A stretch of 64,000 nucleotides of DNA, from assembly GCA_035399665.1 (NCBI GenBank), contig DAOPJM010000008.1, forward strand, positions 1-64,000. The letters run 5' to 3'. This DNA is from DAOPJM01 sp035399665. Lineage in GTDB: Bacteria; Bacillota; Clostridia; Christensenellales; CAG-138. The notes beneath the pieces were generated by a model. It saw nothing but the letters and a program-made list of their open reading frames with translations, had not been told where the DNA came from and did no database searches. Every line of letters starts with the position of its first letter. Positions within the stretch are counted from its first letter, which is position 1. A program made the translations under genes and the position numbers. This document shows, piece after piece, positions 41,792 through 50,297 of this stretch.

Positions 41792-42724
41792 ATGCAGAAC
41801 TCATTGTTATCCCTGATCGTTCCCGTGTACTTCGAGCAAGAAGTCATGGAGGAGTCCTACGGCAGGATGAAAGCTGCGATGGAATCCACCGGACACCCCT
41901 ATGAAATCATCTATGTCAACGACGGCAGCCGAGACGACACCATGAAGATACTGCGCGGCATAGCAAAGCGCGATTCGCAGGTTAAGGTGAAGTCATTCTC
42001 CCGCAACTTCGGACATCAGCTTGCCGTAACCTGCGGCATGGACGCCGCCAAGGGCGACGCCCTCATCATCATCGACGTTGACCTTCAAGACCCGCCTGAG
42101 CTTATCCCGGAGATGGTCAGGATGTGGGAAACGGGCATAGACATAGTTTACGGCAAGCGCGCCAAGCGCGAGGGCGAAACCTTCTTCAAGAAGTTCACAG
42201 CAGCGTGCTACTACCGCCTGCTCTCGTCCATGAGCGCCTACCCCATTCCCCTTGACACGGGCGATTTTCGGCTTATCGACCGCAAGGTCGCTGACTGCTT
42301 TTTGAGGATGCGCGAGCATTCACGCTTCCTTCGCGGCATGTCGGCCTGGATGGGCTTCGACTCCGCCCCCATAGAGTACGTTAGAAACGAGCGTGCGGCG
42401 GGCAAGACCAAGTACACGCTGAAAAAGATGCTCAAGCTTGCCATGGACGGAATAACGGGATTCTCCTCCAAGCCGCTCACCCTGCCCGTTGGCTTTGGCG
42501 TGGGGCTGATGGCGGTGGCGGCGTTAGGGCTTATAGCGCTTATCGTATTGGCCTGCACTTGCGGGGTTCCCGCGTGGCTGTGGGCGTTGGACGGTCTGCT
42601 CCTCATTCAGGGCGTTGGCTTTATGTTCATGGGCATACAGGGCATGTACCTTGGGAGAATATACGACGAAACGCGGGCGCGTCCCCTGTATATCGTGGCG
42701 GAGAGCCTCAACTGCGATAAGTAA
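41792..42724 (+). CDS. membrane-anchored family 2 glycosyltransferase (GtrB/DPM1-like)
   Basis: 310 residues. GT-A domain with SLIVPVYFEQE, VNDGSRDDT and the metal motif DVDLQDPPEL, then two C-terminal membrane helices (about 225-255 and 262-290). This is the layout of polyprenyl-phosphate sugar transferases, which charge undecaprenyl phosphate with a hexose for surface decoration. GGAGG upstream of ATG. Monocistronic with its own terminator; no flippase or GtrA is adjacent, so the pathway is open. Confidence 0.87.
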   Translation: MQNSLLSLIVPVYFEQEVMEESYGRMKAAMESTGHPYEIIYVNDGSRDDTMKILRGIAKRDSQVKVKSFSRNFGHQLAVTCGMDAAKGDALIIIDVDLQDPPELIPEMVRMWETGIDIVYGKRAKREGETFFKKFTAACYYRLLSSMSAYPIPLDTGDFRLIDRKVADCFLRMREHSRFLRGMSAWMGFDSAPIEYVRNERAAGKTKYTLKKMLKLAMDGITGFSSKPLTLPVGFGVGLMAVAALGLIALIVLACTCGVPAWLWALDGLLLIQGVGFMFMGIQGMYLGRIYDETRARPLYIVAESLNCDK

Positions 42725-42782
42725 GCTTAAGCTGCGGAGCTATAAAACAGAATATGCCCAAGAGTGGGCTGATATGATAAAC

Positions 42783-42808
42783 ACCCGCGTTCGCACCGCG
42801 GGTTTTTG
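42783..42808 (+). terminator. terminator of the glycosyltransferase gene
   Basis: ACCCGCG / CGCGGGT stem (7 bp, 7-nt loop), followed by TTTTTG. Confidence 0.8.
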
Positions 42809-42922
42809 TGTTTCATGGCGTCGAGGGCTTGCAGGCGTGCAGCCCATGGTGCGCATTTTCGGCGCTCGCGGCGGGATACGCTTATCCCACGGGGGAGCGG
42901 GGGTATAGCCGCAAGCTTGTTT

Positions 42923-42958
42923 CAAGATCCTTCGGAGCGGTTGCTCCTCAGGATGACA
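42923..42958 (-). repeat. dispersed repeat half-site with partial core
   Basis: Inverted half-site preceded by a core remnant (CCCACGGGGGAGCG, near 42889). Part of the 42809-43133 gene-free stretch. Confidence 0.8.
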
Positions 42959-43045
42959 GTGGGGGCTTGTTGGCGGAGCTTATCAGGATGACGGTGGGGG
43001 TGTAACTGCGAATACCAAGTAAGCTTGAGAGCGGTAGAAATTACT

Positions 43046-43075
43046 TGTCATCCTGAGCTATCGCGCAGGATCTTG
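43046..43075 (+). repeat. dispersed repeat half-site
   Basis: Forward half-site about 90 nt after the inverted one. Here the pair points outward relative to the usual composite, so it is two separate or rearranged copies. Confidence 0.8.
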
Positions 43076-43133
43076 AGGAAAACATGAAAGTCAAGGGGCG
43101 CTCGCGGCATGAACCACCGCTGAGTTACTCTTT

Positions 43134-43168
43134 ACACAAAAATGCCGCGTCCCAAAGAGGACGCGGTC
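43134..43168 (-). terminator. terminator of the yybS-gdpP-rplI-dnaB operon
   Basis: CCGCGTCC / GGACGCGG stem with a 6-nt loop; on the minus strand it is followed by CATTTTTG. It lies 26 nt past the dnaB stop. Confidence 0.85.
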
Positions 43169-43193
43169 TTTAGTAAACGCTGCTGTTGCCGTG

Positions 43194-44537
43194 TTAATTC
43201 TCAATCAACGGGTTGACGAATCTTGTATACTCACCCTGCCACGCAAGCTTGACCGTACCCGTAGGCCCGTGCCTATGCTTTGCCACGATAACCTCGCTTG
43301 TGTTGTCCTTGGTGGCGTCGTACACCTGCTGCCTATACAGCAGGATAACGATATCGGCATCCTGCTCAATTGAACCGCTCTCACGAAGGTCGGCAATCAT
43401 GGGCCTATGGTCGTTGGTTGCTCTCTGCTCCGGACCTCGGTTGAGCTGTGCCAAGAGCATAACGGGCACGCCCAACTCCCTTGCCATGAGCTTCAGCGCC
43501 CTTGTCATATCGGAAACCTCCTGCTGGCGGTTGTCGTTCTTCCTTGCCTCTACCCCCGTACCCTGCATCAGCTGCATATAGTCGATAATCACAAGGTCAA
43601 GTCCCCTTTGCGCCTTAAGCCTGCGGCACTTAGAACGGCATTGAGCCACGGTAAGCCCGCTGCTGTCGTCAATATAAAGCTTGCTGTCCGACAGCGGCCC
43701 CGCCTTGGATTGCAGAGCCTCCATATCGTCCTCGCTTATGCGGCCCTCGCGCATCTTCTGCGCGTCAACCGCAGCTTCGGTGCAAAGCGCCCTTATCATG
43801 AGCTGCTGCTTATTCATCTCAAGGCTGAAGTAGACCACCGAGCGATTGTCCCTCACCGCGGCATACTGCGCTATGTTGAGCGCGAACGCGGATTTGCCCA
43901 TCGCGGGACGCGCCGCGACTATGATAAGATCGCTCGGCTGTAGGCCGTGCGTGAGCCTGTCAAGCTCGACAAAGCCCGTTGCGACGCCCGTAAGCTTGCC
44001 CGCGTTGGCCACAATTTCGCCTATCTCAATCATGGTATCGGGTATGATCTCGCTCGCGGGGGTGAGGCTGTCCGTTCCCTTGCGCATCGAAATATCGTAT
44101 ATGCGCCTTTCGGCGGCGTCAAGCGAAACGTCTACATCCCTGTCGTCGTCCCGCCCGTCGCGCATGGTCTCGCTGCCCGCCTTTATAAGGGCGCGCTGAA
44201 CACTCTTGTCCTCGACTATTCCCGCGTAATACTGAGCGTTGGCCGCGGTCGGCACGAACTGCATCAGTTCCGAAAGGTACACTGCCCCGCCCACCCGCTC
44301 GATAAGCCCGCGCTTTTCCAGCATGGCGTGCAAAGTCACAAGGTCGACAGCGCCGCCCTGATCGCGTATATCCCGTATTGCCGTAAATATGCATTCGTGC
44401 GCGGCGACATAGAAGTCCTGCGGTCGCAGAATTTCAAGCATCTGCTCCAAAGCGTCGGAGTCTATAAGCATCGCGCCCAAAACCGAGCGCTCGGCTTCCA
44501 CGCTGTGCGGCATTGCGTCCGAAAGTAGCGCTTCCAT
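43194..44537 (-). CDS. dnaB: replicative DNA helicase DnaB
   Basis: 447 residues (DnaC in Bacillus naming). N-terminal primase-binding domain (MPHSVEAERSVLGAMLID), RecA-like domain with Walker A ARPAMGKSAF, Walker B DLVIIDYMQLM and the arginine-finger region SEVIVAKHRHGPTG. Unwinds DNA at the fork. No intein or insertion. Last gene of the operon, 4 nt after rplI. Confidence 0.97.
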   Translation of the reverse strand: MEALLSDAMPHSVEAERSVLGAMLIDSDALEQMLEILRPQDFYVAAHECIFTAIRDIRDQGGAVDLVTLHAMLEKRGLIERVGGAVYLSELMQFVPTAANAQYYAGIVEDKSVQRALIKAGSETMRDGRDDDRDVDVSLDAAERRIYDISMRKGTDSLTPASEIIPDTMIEIGEIVANAGKLTGVATGFVELDRLTHGLQPSDLIIVAARPAMGKSAFALNIAQYAAVRDNRSVVYFSLEMNKQQLMIRALCTEAAVDAQKMREGRISEDDMEALQSKAGPLSDSKLYIDDSSGLTVAQCRSKCRRLKAQRGLDLVIIDYMQLMQGTGVEARKNDNRQQEVSDMTRALKLMARELGVPVMLLAQLNRGPEQRATNDHRPMIADLRESGSIEQDADIVILLYRQQVYDATKDNTSEVIVAKHRHGPTGTVKLAWQGEYTRFVNPLIEN

Positions 44538-44541
44538 TAAG

Positions 44542-44982
44542 CTATTCCTTGACCGTTACCGTAATGACGGCGTTTGCTCCCTCGAACAGAGCAATCTTTG
44601 CGGGGTACTTGCCCACCTGCTTGATAGCGGTGACGACAATCTTCCTTCGGTCGATCTCAACGCCAAGCTGCTCCTGTATTGCCGCCGCGACCTCCTTGTT
44701 GGTAACCGCGCCGAACAGCGTCCCATTCGCGCCTACCTTGGCCGAAATGGTGACGTTCGCTCCGTCAAGCTTCTTGACGTTCTCACGCGCCTGTACGCCC
44801 GCCTGAAACTTGCGGTGCTGAGCCGCGCTCTTTTGAATGTTCATCGCGTTAACCGCCGAGGCGTCGGCGGGGGAAGCAAGCTTGCGGGGGAACAGGAAGT
44901 TCCTCGCATAGCCGTCCGCAACGTTGATGATGTCGCCCTTCTTGCCGGTTCCCTTTACATCGGCTTCCAATAAAACCTGCAT
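44542..44982 (-). CDS. rplI: 50S ribosomal protein L9
   Basis: 146 residues, standard dumbbell: N-domain MQVLLEADVKGTGKKGDII, with GYARNFLFPRKLA, a long linker helix and C-domain ending AVITVTVKE. Binds 23S near L1. Flanked by gdpP and dnaB at 4-nt spacings, as in many Bacillota. Confidence 0.97.
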   Translation of the reverse strand: MQVLLEADVKGTGKKGDIINVADGYARNFLFPRKLASPADASAVNAMNIQKSAAQHRKFQAGVQARENVKKLDGANVTISAKVGANGTLFGAVTNKEVAAAIQEQLGVEIDRRKIVVTAIKQVGKYPAKIALFEGANAVITVTVKE

Positions 44983-44986
44983 ATTG

Positions 44987-46939
44987 TTACTCTCCTTTCG
45001 AAGTCGTCATGTTCTCCGCCTCATAGGCGGCGATACTCTCCGTCAAGACCTCCTTGGCCTGTTCTACGCTCATGGACTTGAGCTGCGCGCCCGCGACGGT
45101 CAGATGTCCGCCGCCGCCAAGCTTCTCCAAGATGAGCTGCACGTTCACCTTGCCGTAGCTCCTGCCCGAAATGAACACGTTGTCCCCGTCCTCGCCCAAC
45201 ACGAAGGCGGCTATGACCCCGCGTATGCCCAACAGCTCGTCCGCCGAGCGCGCCGCGATGAGCTTGTTGTTCTCGGTCTTTACCTCGCATATGGAAATAG
45301 CTATCCCGCTGTCGCGTATCTTCGCGCCCTCAACGGTTTTGGCACAGTTGACATAGGTGTCAAAATCGTTCTGGAACATCAGCTTGACCGTCAACAGATC
45401 CGCTCCGTTGCGCCTTAAGTAGCCCGCCGCGTCGAAGGTTCTTGATCCCACATTGAAAGCGAACTGCTTTGTGTCCACGGTTATGCCCGCCAAGAGGCAG
45501 CTTGCCACAAAGCTTGTGGGCTTTAGGTTGTCATCAAAATACTGTATCGTCTCCGTGACCATCTCACAGGCGGAGGAAGCCCGCGATTCAAGATAGTGCA
45601 GGGTGGCGTTGTCGATATAGTCCGCGCTCCTGCGGTGATGATCTATCAAGACTATCTTGGGTGAAAGTTCCAACAGCTTCGGTGCGGACACTATGGACGG
45701 TCTTTGCGTGTCCACTATGACAAGCACGGAGTTGGGGCGCATCATGGTTCGCGCCTGGTCCTCGCTTATCACCATATGCGACATACTCTGATCCGCCTTG
45801 AGCTTCTTGAAGGCGTTGTCAATGGTGGGGTTGCTCCCGTGCATCACCATGAACGGTCTGTGGTTGATGAACTGGACGCAGGTGACTATGCCGAGCATCG
45901 CGCCAAAGGAGTCCATGTCCTCGTCACGATGCCCCATTATGAATACGTCGCCGCTGTTCTCAAGGAGCTGCCTTAACGCTTTCGAGAAAAGACGGGTCTT
46001 GACGCGGGACTGACGCGTGTTCTGCTGATACTTGCCGCCGATGAAGCGGTAGTCCGAGCCGTCCCTGATGACCACCTGATCGCCGCCGCGCCCCAGCGCA
46101 AGCTCCATGGCGAGCCTGCCGCTCTCCTCGGACTGCGCGATCCTTGGGGCAATGCCGACGGCAACCGACAGCGACACCTTCGCGCTTGTGCCCGTGTCTA
46201 TCGCGAAAGCCTTCTCCATCAGCGGGAATTTCTCCTCCTCAAGCTTTACTACGCTCTGCGCCTCAAAAACGCAGAGGAAGCGGCCGCTCTCGTACCTGCA
46301 ATATATGCCGTTGTACTGGCGGGTCATCTCCGAAACGAGCTTCTCAACCTCCGCAAGTACGCTTGAACGGTGGAACTGCAAATCGCTTGCAAGCTCCTCG
46401 TAGTTATCGACGTATATGCGCATGACATAGGGCATCTGTTCGGTGTACAGCCGCTGGTAGTGCGCCGCCTCGGTTCGGCTCGTCCAATACTGGAAGAACA
46501 AAGCCTTCGCGTTGTCTCTGCGCTCCACGCTTAGGGTCGTGACCTCGAAGCTGTCGCTGCCGTAGACTGTCTGTATCACCGTTTGCGGCTTGTCGGGCTT
46601 GTAGCTTGGAAGTATCGCCGTGATATCGCGGCCTGTGTAAAGCTCCTTGAAGGAGCTGTTGCTCCAAACTATACGCCCCTTTGCGTCACAGAGCAGGGTG
46701 GGAATGGCTATATTCTCGACTATCTTGGAGGCGGCGACACGGTTGTCGCCGAATATGGAGTCCATTTCGGTTTGCTGCGCTTTGGCTATGGAATTGAGCC
46801 ACAGCAGCGCCACGCCCATGGTGATGAGCAGCACGCCGAAAGCGATTATGCCCGCCAAGTGGTAGAAGTAGGTCAGCACCCCGCAGCCCAAGGCCTGCAG
46901 AACCCCTATGAAGATTAACAAGCCGTAGTATTTCTTCAT
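44987..46939 (-). CDS. gdpP: c-di-AMP phosphodiesterase GdpP
   Basis: 650 residues from ATG 46939 (MKKYYGLLIF), with GAGGAC 8 nt upstream; the longer frame start at 47023 lies inside the previous gene. Two N-terminal membrane helices, a PAS-like domain, a degenerate GGDEF domain (about 175-300), then a DHH domain with GHRDEDMDSFGA, VDTQRPS and DHHRRSADY, and DHHA1 with GGGGHLTVAGAQL. Hydrolyses cyclic di-AMP, opposing CdaA. All DHH metal motifs are present. Confidence 0.95.
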   Translation of the reverse strand: MKKYYGLLIFIGVLQALGCGVLTYFYHLAGIIAFGVLLITMGVALLWLNSIAKAQQTEMDSIFGDNRVAASKIVENIAIPTLLCDAKGRIVWSNSSFKELYTGRDITAILPSYKPDKPQTVIQTVYGSDSFEVTTLSVERRDNAKALFFQYWTSRTEAAHYQRLYTEQMPYVMRIYVDNYEELASDLQFHRSSVLAEVEKLVSEMTRQYNGIYCRYESGRFLCVFEAQSVVKLEEEKFPLMEKAFAIDTGTSAKVSLSVAVGIAPRIAQSEESGRLAMELALGRGGDQVVIRDGSDYRFIGGKYQQNTRQSRVKTRLFSKALRQLLENSGDVFIMGHRDEDMDSFGAMLGIVTCVQFINHRPFMVMHGSNPTIDNAFKKLKADQSMSHMVISEDQARTMMRPNSVLVIVDTQRPSIVSAPKLLELSPKIVLIDHHRRSADYIDNATLHYLESRASSACEMVTETIQYFDDNLKPTSFVASCLLAGITVDTKQFAFNVGSRTFDAAGYLRRNGADLLTVKLMFQNDFDTYVNCAKTVEGAKIRDSGIAISICEVKTENNKLIAARSADELLGIRGVIAAFVLGEDGDNVFISGRSYGKVNVQLILEKLGGGGHLTVAGAQLKSMSVEQAKEVLTESIAAYEAENMTTSKGE

Positions 46940-46940
46940 G

Positions 46941-47933
46941 CTATTTGTCCTCATTATCGGGAGGTTTTTGCTTCTGCTGTCTGTCCCTTGCGGCGGCGAA
47001 GCTGCCCATGAACGCAAGTACATACAGGCTCCAAGGCGCGAAAAGCACGGAGGCCACGCACATTAACGGGAACAGAAAACGCCGACCTCGGCGGGTAACT
47101 CCGTAGAAGTAGCCCAAGCCCACCCCGCAGGAGGGCAGAAGCCACAGCATAGTGACTATCAGGAAAAGCATCAGCCCCATGTCCGTACCCGTGAGCATCA
47201 GCACAAGCCCCGCGACCATGAGCGCGAGTGAAACACCGCTGAAATAGCTCGGCATACGCCACATGGCGAAGGGCGGCAGGGGACGCAGGGGCAGACAGGC
47301 CGTGCGGTTCAGCAGGTGCAAAAGCAGGCAGTTGATAAAGCAGGCGATAAGGCTCAGACAAAATACGGTTGGAACGGTGATGTCCGGCACGGCGTCCAGC
47401 AGGGTGTTGGTATAGTCCACAAGCGCTTGGCGTCCCTCTGCTCCGCCCACTCCCAAGGAGTCATAGGCCGCAAGCGACCTTTCGGAAACGCCCGCGATGT
47501 ATTCCTTGACAGGGGCGTAGATGTCCGTGTTCTCGCGCATACCCGGCAGGCAGAGAATGAGGAACATACCCAACGCCATGAGTACTGAGGACGCGATTAT
47601 GGATTCCGAGTTGGAGAAGCCAAAGCGTATCAAAAGCGAGTACGCCACGCCCGCGCCCGAAACCAAGAGCGTCAAAGCAAAGGCGTTCAGCAGATCCCCG
47701 CCCATGAGATAGCCCGCGAGGAAGGTAAAGGCCGCGAGCGCTCCCAAGACCCAGGTTCGACCCTTGGGCGAGGCCAGGACGTAGAAGGCGGGCGTGATGA
47801 TAAGTGCTATGGGCGCGAACAGGGAGATGGCGGTGGAAACAAAGGCCAAAAGCAGCCAAAGCCATGATAGGCGGCCCCTTGCGGTCACAGTGGTTTCATT
47901 TCGTCTTTTTTGTTCCCTGTTATAGATATTCAT
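46941..47933 (-). CDS. yybS: DUF2232 (YybS-family) membrane protein
   Basis: 330 residues with about eight hydrophobic segments, similar to YybS, which precedes gdpP in Bacillus. Function unknown; SLIACFINCLLLHLLNRT and a GYFYGV motif near the C-terminus are visible. No ribosome site is seen. The predicted transcription start lies only about 4 nt before the ATG at 47933, so the mRNA may be leaderless. An internal GTG 15 codons in is a possible alternative start without a better site. Confidence 0.82.
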   Translation of the reverse strand: MNIYNREQKRRNETTVTARGRLSWLWLLLAFVSTAISLFAPIALIITPAFYVLASPKGRTWVLGALAAFTFLAGYLMGGDLLNAFALTLLVSGAGVAYSLLIRFGFSNSESIIASSVLMALGMFLILCLPGMRENTDIYAPVKEYIAGVSERSLAAYDSLGVGGAEGRQALVDYTNTLLDAVPDITVPTVFCLSLIACFINCLLLHLLNRTACLPLRPLPPFAMWRMPSYFSGVSLALMVAGLVLMLTGTDMGLMLFLIVTMLWLLPSCGVGLGYFYGVTRRGRRFLFPLMCVASVLFAPWSLYVLAFMGSFAAARDRQQKQKPPDNEDK

Positions 47934-47943
47934 AGTACATTAT

Positions 47944-47972
47944 ATTGTACGACAAAATCGCTCTTGCGTCAA
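47944..47972 (-). promoter_or_regulatory. promoter of the yybS-gdpP-rplI-dnaB operon
   Basis: On the minus strand TTGACG, 17-bp spacer, TACAAT. Predicted start near 47937. Confidence 0.75.
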
Positions 47973-48071
47973 CAAAAGTTTAGCAGCAGTTTATGGAGAG
48001 TGGATAACAATGCGGAAAAGGAAGTTATGCCGCTCGAAAAGCCTATTTGGTATTGGCAGTTGTACCCCCGC

Positions 48072-48219
48072 TGTCATCCTGAGGAACGAAGTGACGAAGG
48101 ATCTTGAGAGAAGCTTACGGGGATAGGGGCGCTCCCCCGTGGGATAAGCGCGTCCCGCCGTGAGCGCCTTTTGCCTTTTGAGCTTTCGGCAAGATCCTTC
48201 GACTTCGCTCAGGATGACA
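48072..48219. repeat. composite palindromic repeat, complete copy
   Basis: Forward half-site 48072-48106, core with GGGGCGCTCCCCCGTGGG, inverted half-site 48190-48219. A close second copy starts 201 nt later. Confidence 0.88.
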
Positions 48220-48272
48220 CGGGGGTGATAGCCACTCTCAAACCTGTTCGGTATTCGCAATTATGCCCCCGC

Positions 48273-48420
48273 TGTCATCCTGAGGAACGGTGTGACGAAG
48301 GATCTTGAAGCAGACTTGCGGGGATAGATGCGCTCCCCCGTGGGATAAGCGCGTCCCGCCGTGAGCGCCTTTTGACTTTTAAGTTTTCGGCAAGATCCTT
48401 CGCGATAGCTCAGGATGACA
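48273..48420. repeat. composite palindromic repeat, complete copy
   Basis: Same length (148 nt) and nearly the same core as the copy at 48072. The flanking TATTCGCAATTATGCCCCCG also belongs to the wider repeat. No gene in 47973-48490. Confidence 0.88.
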
Positions 48421-48490
48421 GCGTGGGTGAGTGGGGCGGCGTCCCACCGCTCCCCATTGCGGTGCATCGCGGTATCCCTTCGCCATTCAC

Positions 48491-49579
48491 CTACACGCTT
48501 GTTCTGGGCTTCATGGTTTCCAGTATCAGCAGCTTCAGTATATGTGTCATAACATCGCGGCTTTCCTTGTCCAGCCCGCGCATATTGTTCAGCATGGTGA
48601 TGGAGCTTTTCAGCCCGCCCGCCGTGAGCTGAGTTAATGTTTTTGCGCCGGTCGATTGCAGCAGGCTGAACAGCGTTTCCGTAAACTGCCTGCGCTGCTG
48701 CGGTTCAACGCTTGTGACCCATTCGTGCAGGGCGACGTCGCGCTTTTTGGCCTCGAGCGACAGCTCCGAGAGCCTGCCAAAGTCGTTCGCCGTGACCTCC
48801 CAGCTGAAGCCGTCGTGCTGAAACGCGCCGACGTTCTTGCTTCTGACAACCGCGTAATCCTCGTCATGCTCCAACAGAAGCCCGACTATCGAGCCTTGCG
48901 GCAGGAAGGTGTGAAGTCTCTCCCTGATCCTGGCGTAGTTCTCCATCAGCGTTTCGCTCTTTTCAAAGCCCGGGCCATCGAAATTGCATACCGCTAATAT
49001 CTGATTCTGCACGACCTCGGAGGCGTTCACGCTCGCGAAGGCCGCAAGGTTGCCGCCCTTGGAGTGACCCATGACGCGCAGCTTCTCCGGGAATGAGAAC
49101 GCGGCCTCTTGAAGATAGTCCACCGCCTCCACCTGCGCGGGGACGGCCTCAAGATAGCTCATTTCGAAGTTTTCCTTCCACCCGATAATGGTGTCGTCGG
49201 TGCCGCGGTAGACGACAGCCCGCGTGCCGTCGCCCAAGCGGGCGCAGAGAGCCGAAAACTGCATATCGTCGTTGACAATGTTGACGTAGCGGCCAAGCAA
49301 TATCTTGCCGAAGCGCTCCGTTTTGGCCATGTCGCGGAACAGTCCGACTATCGTACTTGGGACGAGCAAGCCAAGACTGGTTTTTTCCGCGCCCTCATTG
49401 GAAAAGAACCGCTCTGCGGCCTCGCACACGGTTATCGCGTCATAATCGTTCTCATCGACTATGCCCGAAAAGTCCATGTACGAAAGCTCCGCCATGATAA
49501 GGCTGTCCACCACGCAAAAAGGGGCGGCAGTGAAGGACAGGTCGCCTCGCCAGCGGAGATAATCCATGATGTTGTCCAT
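48491..49579 (-). CDS. DUF2974 (Mbeg1-like) lipase-fold protein
   Basis: 362 residues. The nucleophile elbow VMGHSKGGNLAAFA (about residues 170-183) and the preceding AVVYRGTDDTIIGWKENFEMS mark the Mbeg1-like family, a lipase class 3 relative common in gut Clostridia. Serine of GHSKG, and aspartate and histidine further on, could form a triad. Substrate unknown; no signal peptide. Followed by a repeat-rich region; the phosphoesterase gene ends 10 nt upstream of its start. Confidence 0.82.
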   Translation of the reverse strand: MDNIMDYLRWRGDLSFTAAPFCVVDSLIMAELSYMDFSGIVDENDYDAITVCEAAERFFSNEGAEKTSLGLLVPSTIVGLFRDMAKTERFGKILLGRYVNIVNDDMQFSALCARLGDGTRAVVYRGTDDTIIGWKENFEMSYLEAVPAQVEAVDYLQEAAFSFPEKLRVMGHSKGGNLAAFASVNASEVVQNQILAVCNFDGPGFEKSETLMENYARIRERLHTFLPQGSIVGLLLEHDEDYAVVRSKNVGAFQHDGFSWEVTANDFGRLSELSLEAKKRDVALHEWVTSVEPQQRRQFTETLFSLLQSTGAKTLTQLTAGGLKSSITMLNNMRGLDKESRDVMTHILKLLILETMKPRTSV

Positions 49580-49589
49580 ATCGAACTCC

Positions 49590-50297
49590 TTAATCTTTTC
49601 GTTTGATTTCTATCAATACCAATTCGGGCGGGTCAAAGACCCTCGGAACAGGGACGGTGTTCCCAAGGCCCGCCGAAACATACATACACATGTTATTGGC
49701 TTTGTACCCGCCCTTGCTGTAACGTGGGAAAATCCCCTGTTCAGGCGCGAAAAGCCCTTGCCCAAATATGCGCGCCTGCCCGCCGTGGGCGTGTCCTGAG
49801 AGCGTAAGCCCCGAAGCTCGCTTCACGTACTCTGTGAAAAGCTCAGGACGATGCGCCAAGAGCAGCATGGGACGGTTGGGAATGCGGTCTAAGGCGGTCT
49901 TGTCGGGGTTGGCGGAGAGTCCGTAGATGTACAGCCCCTTGTAGCTTACGCCCTCGTCAATGAGTATTCTCACGCCAAGCCTTTTCAATGCGCTCTCAAG
50001 CTCAAAGCGTCTGTGCATGACAAGCTCGTGATTTCCCTCGCACATGAACAAGGGCGCAATCTTCAGCGCCCCTGCGATGAAGGCAAAGCTGTTGTCGGTC
50101 GCGCTCTCGTCCTTGCGGGAAAAGAGATCGCCCGTCACGGCTATGAGGTCGGGCGCAAAGCCGACTATGGGTGAAAGGAGCTTTTCCTGGCCCGAACCAA
50201 AGCCTGCGTTGTGCAGATCGGAAACCTGCGCTATGCGCATGGGGGCAAGCCCAATGGGTGAGCATTCAAATTTGGAGACGCTGAGGCGTGAACTCAT
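49590..50297 (-). CDS. calcineurin-like metallophosphoesterase (YkuE/YaeI type)
   Basis: 235 residues. Metal motifs in order: QVSDLHNAGFG, AVTGDLFSRKD, CEGNHELVMHRR, LLAHRPELF and LSGHAHGGQARIFG. No membrane anchor is present, unlike many YkuE relatives. Start overlaps the acetyltransferase stop as ATGA. The substrate may be a lipid or nucleotide phosphoester, which cannot be told from sequence. Confidence 0.88.
   Translation of the reverse strand: MSSRLSVSKFECSPIGLAPMRIAQVSDLHNAGFGSGQEKLLSPIVGFAPDLIAVTGDLFSRKDESATDNSFAFIAGALKIAPLFMCEGNHELVMHRRFELESALKRLGVRILIDEGVSYKGLYIYGLSANPDKTALDRIPNRPMLLLAHRPELFTEYVKRASGLTLSGHAHGGQARIFGQGLFAPEQGIFPRYSKGGYKANNMCMYVSAGLGNTVPVPRVFDPPELVLIEIKRKD

Noticed and set aside
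48072..48420. CRISPR array
   Set aside because: Repeats are palindromic composites with variable spacing, and occur singly across the window; there are no regular spacers or cas genes.
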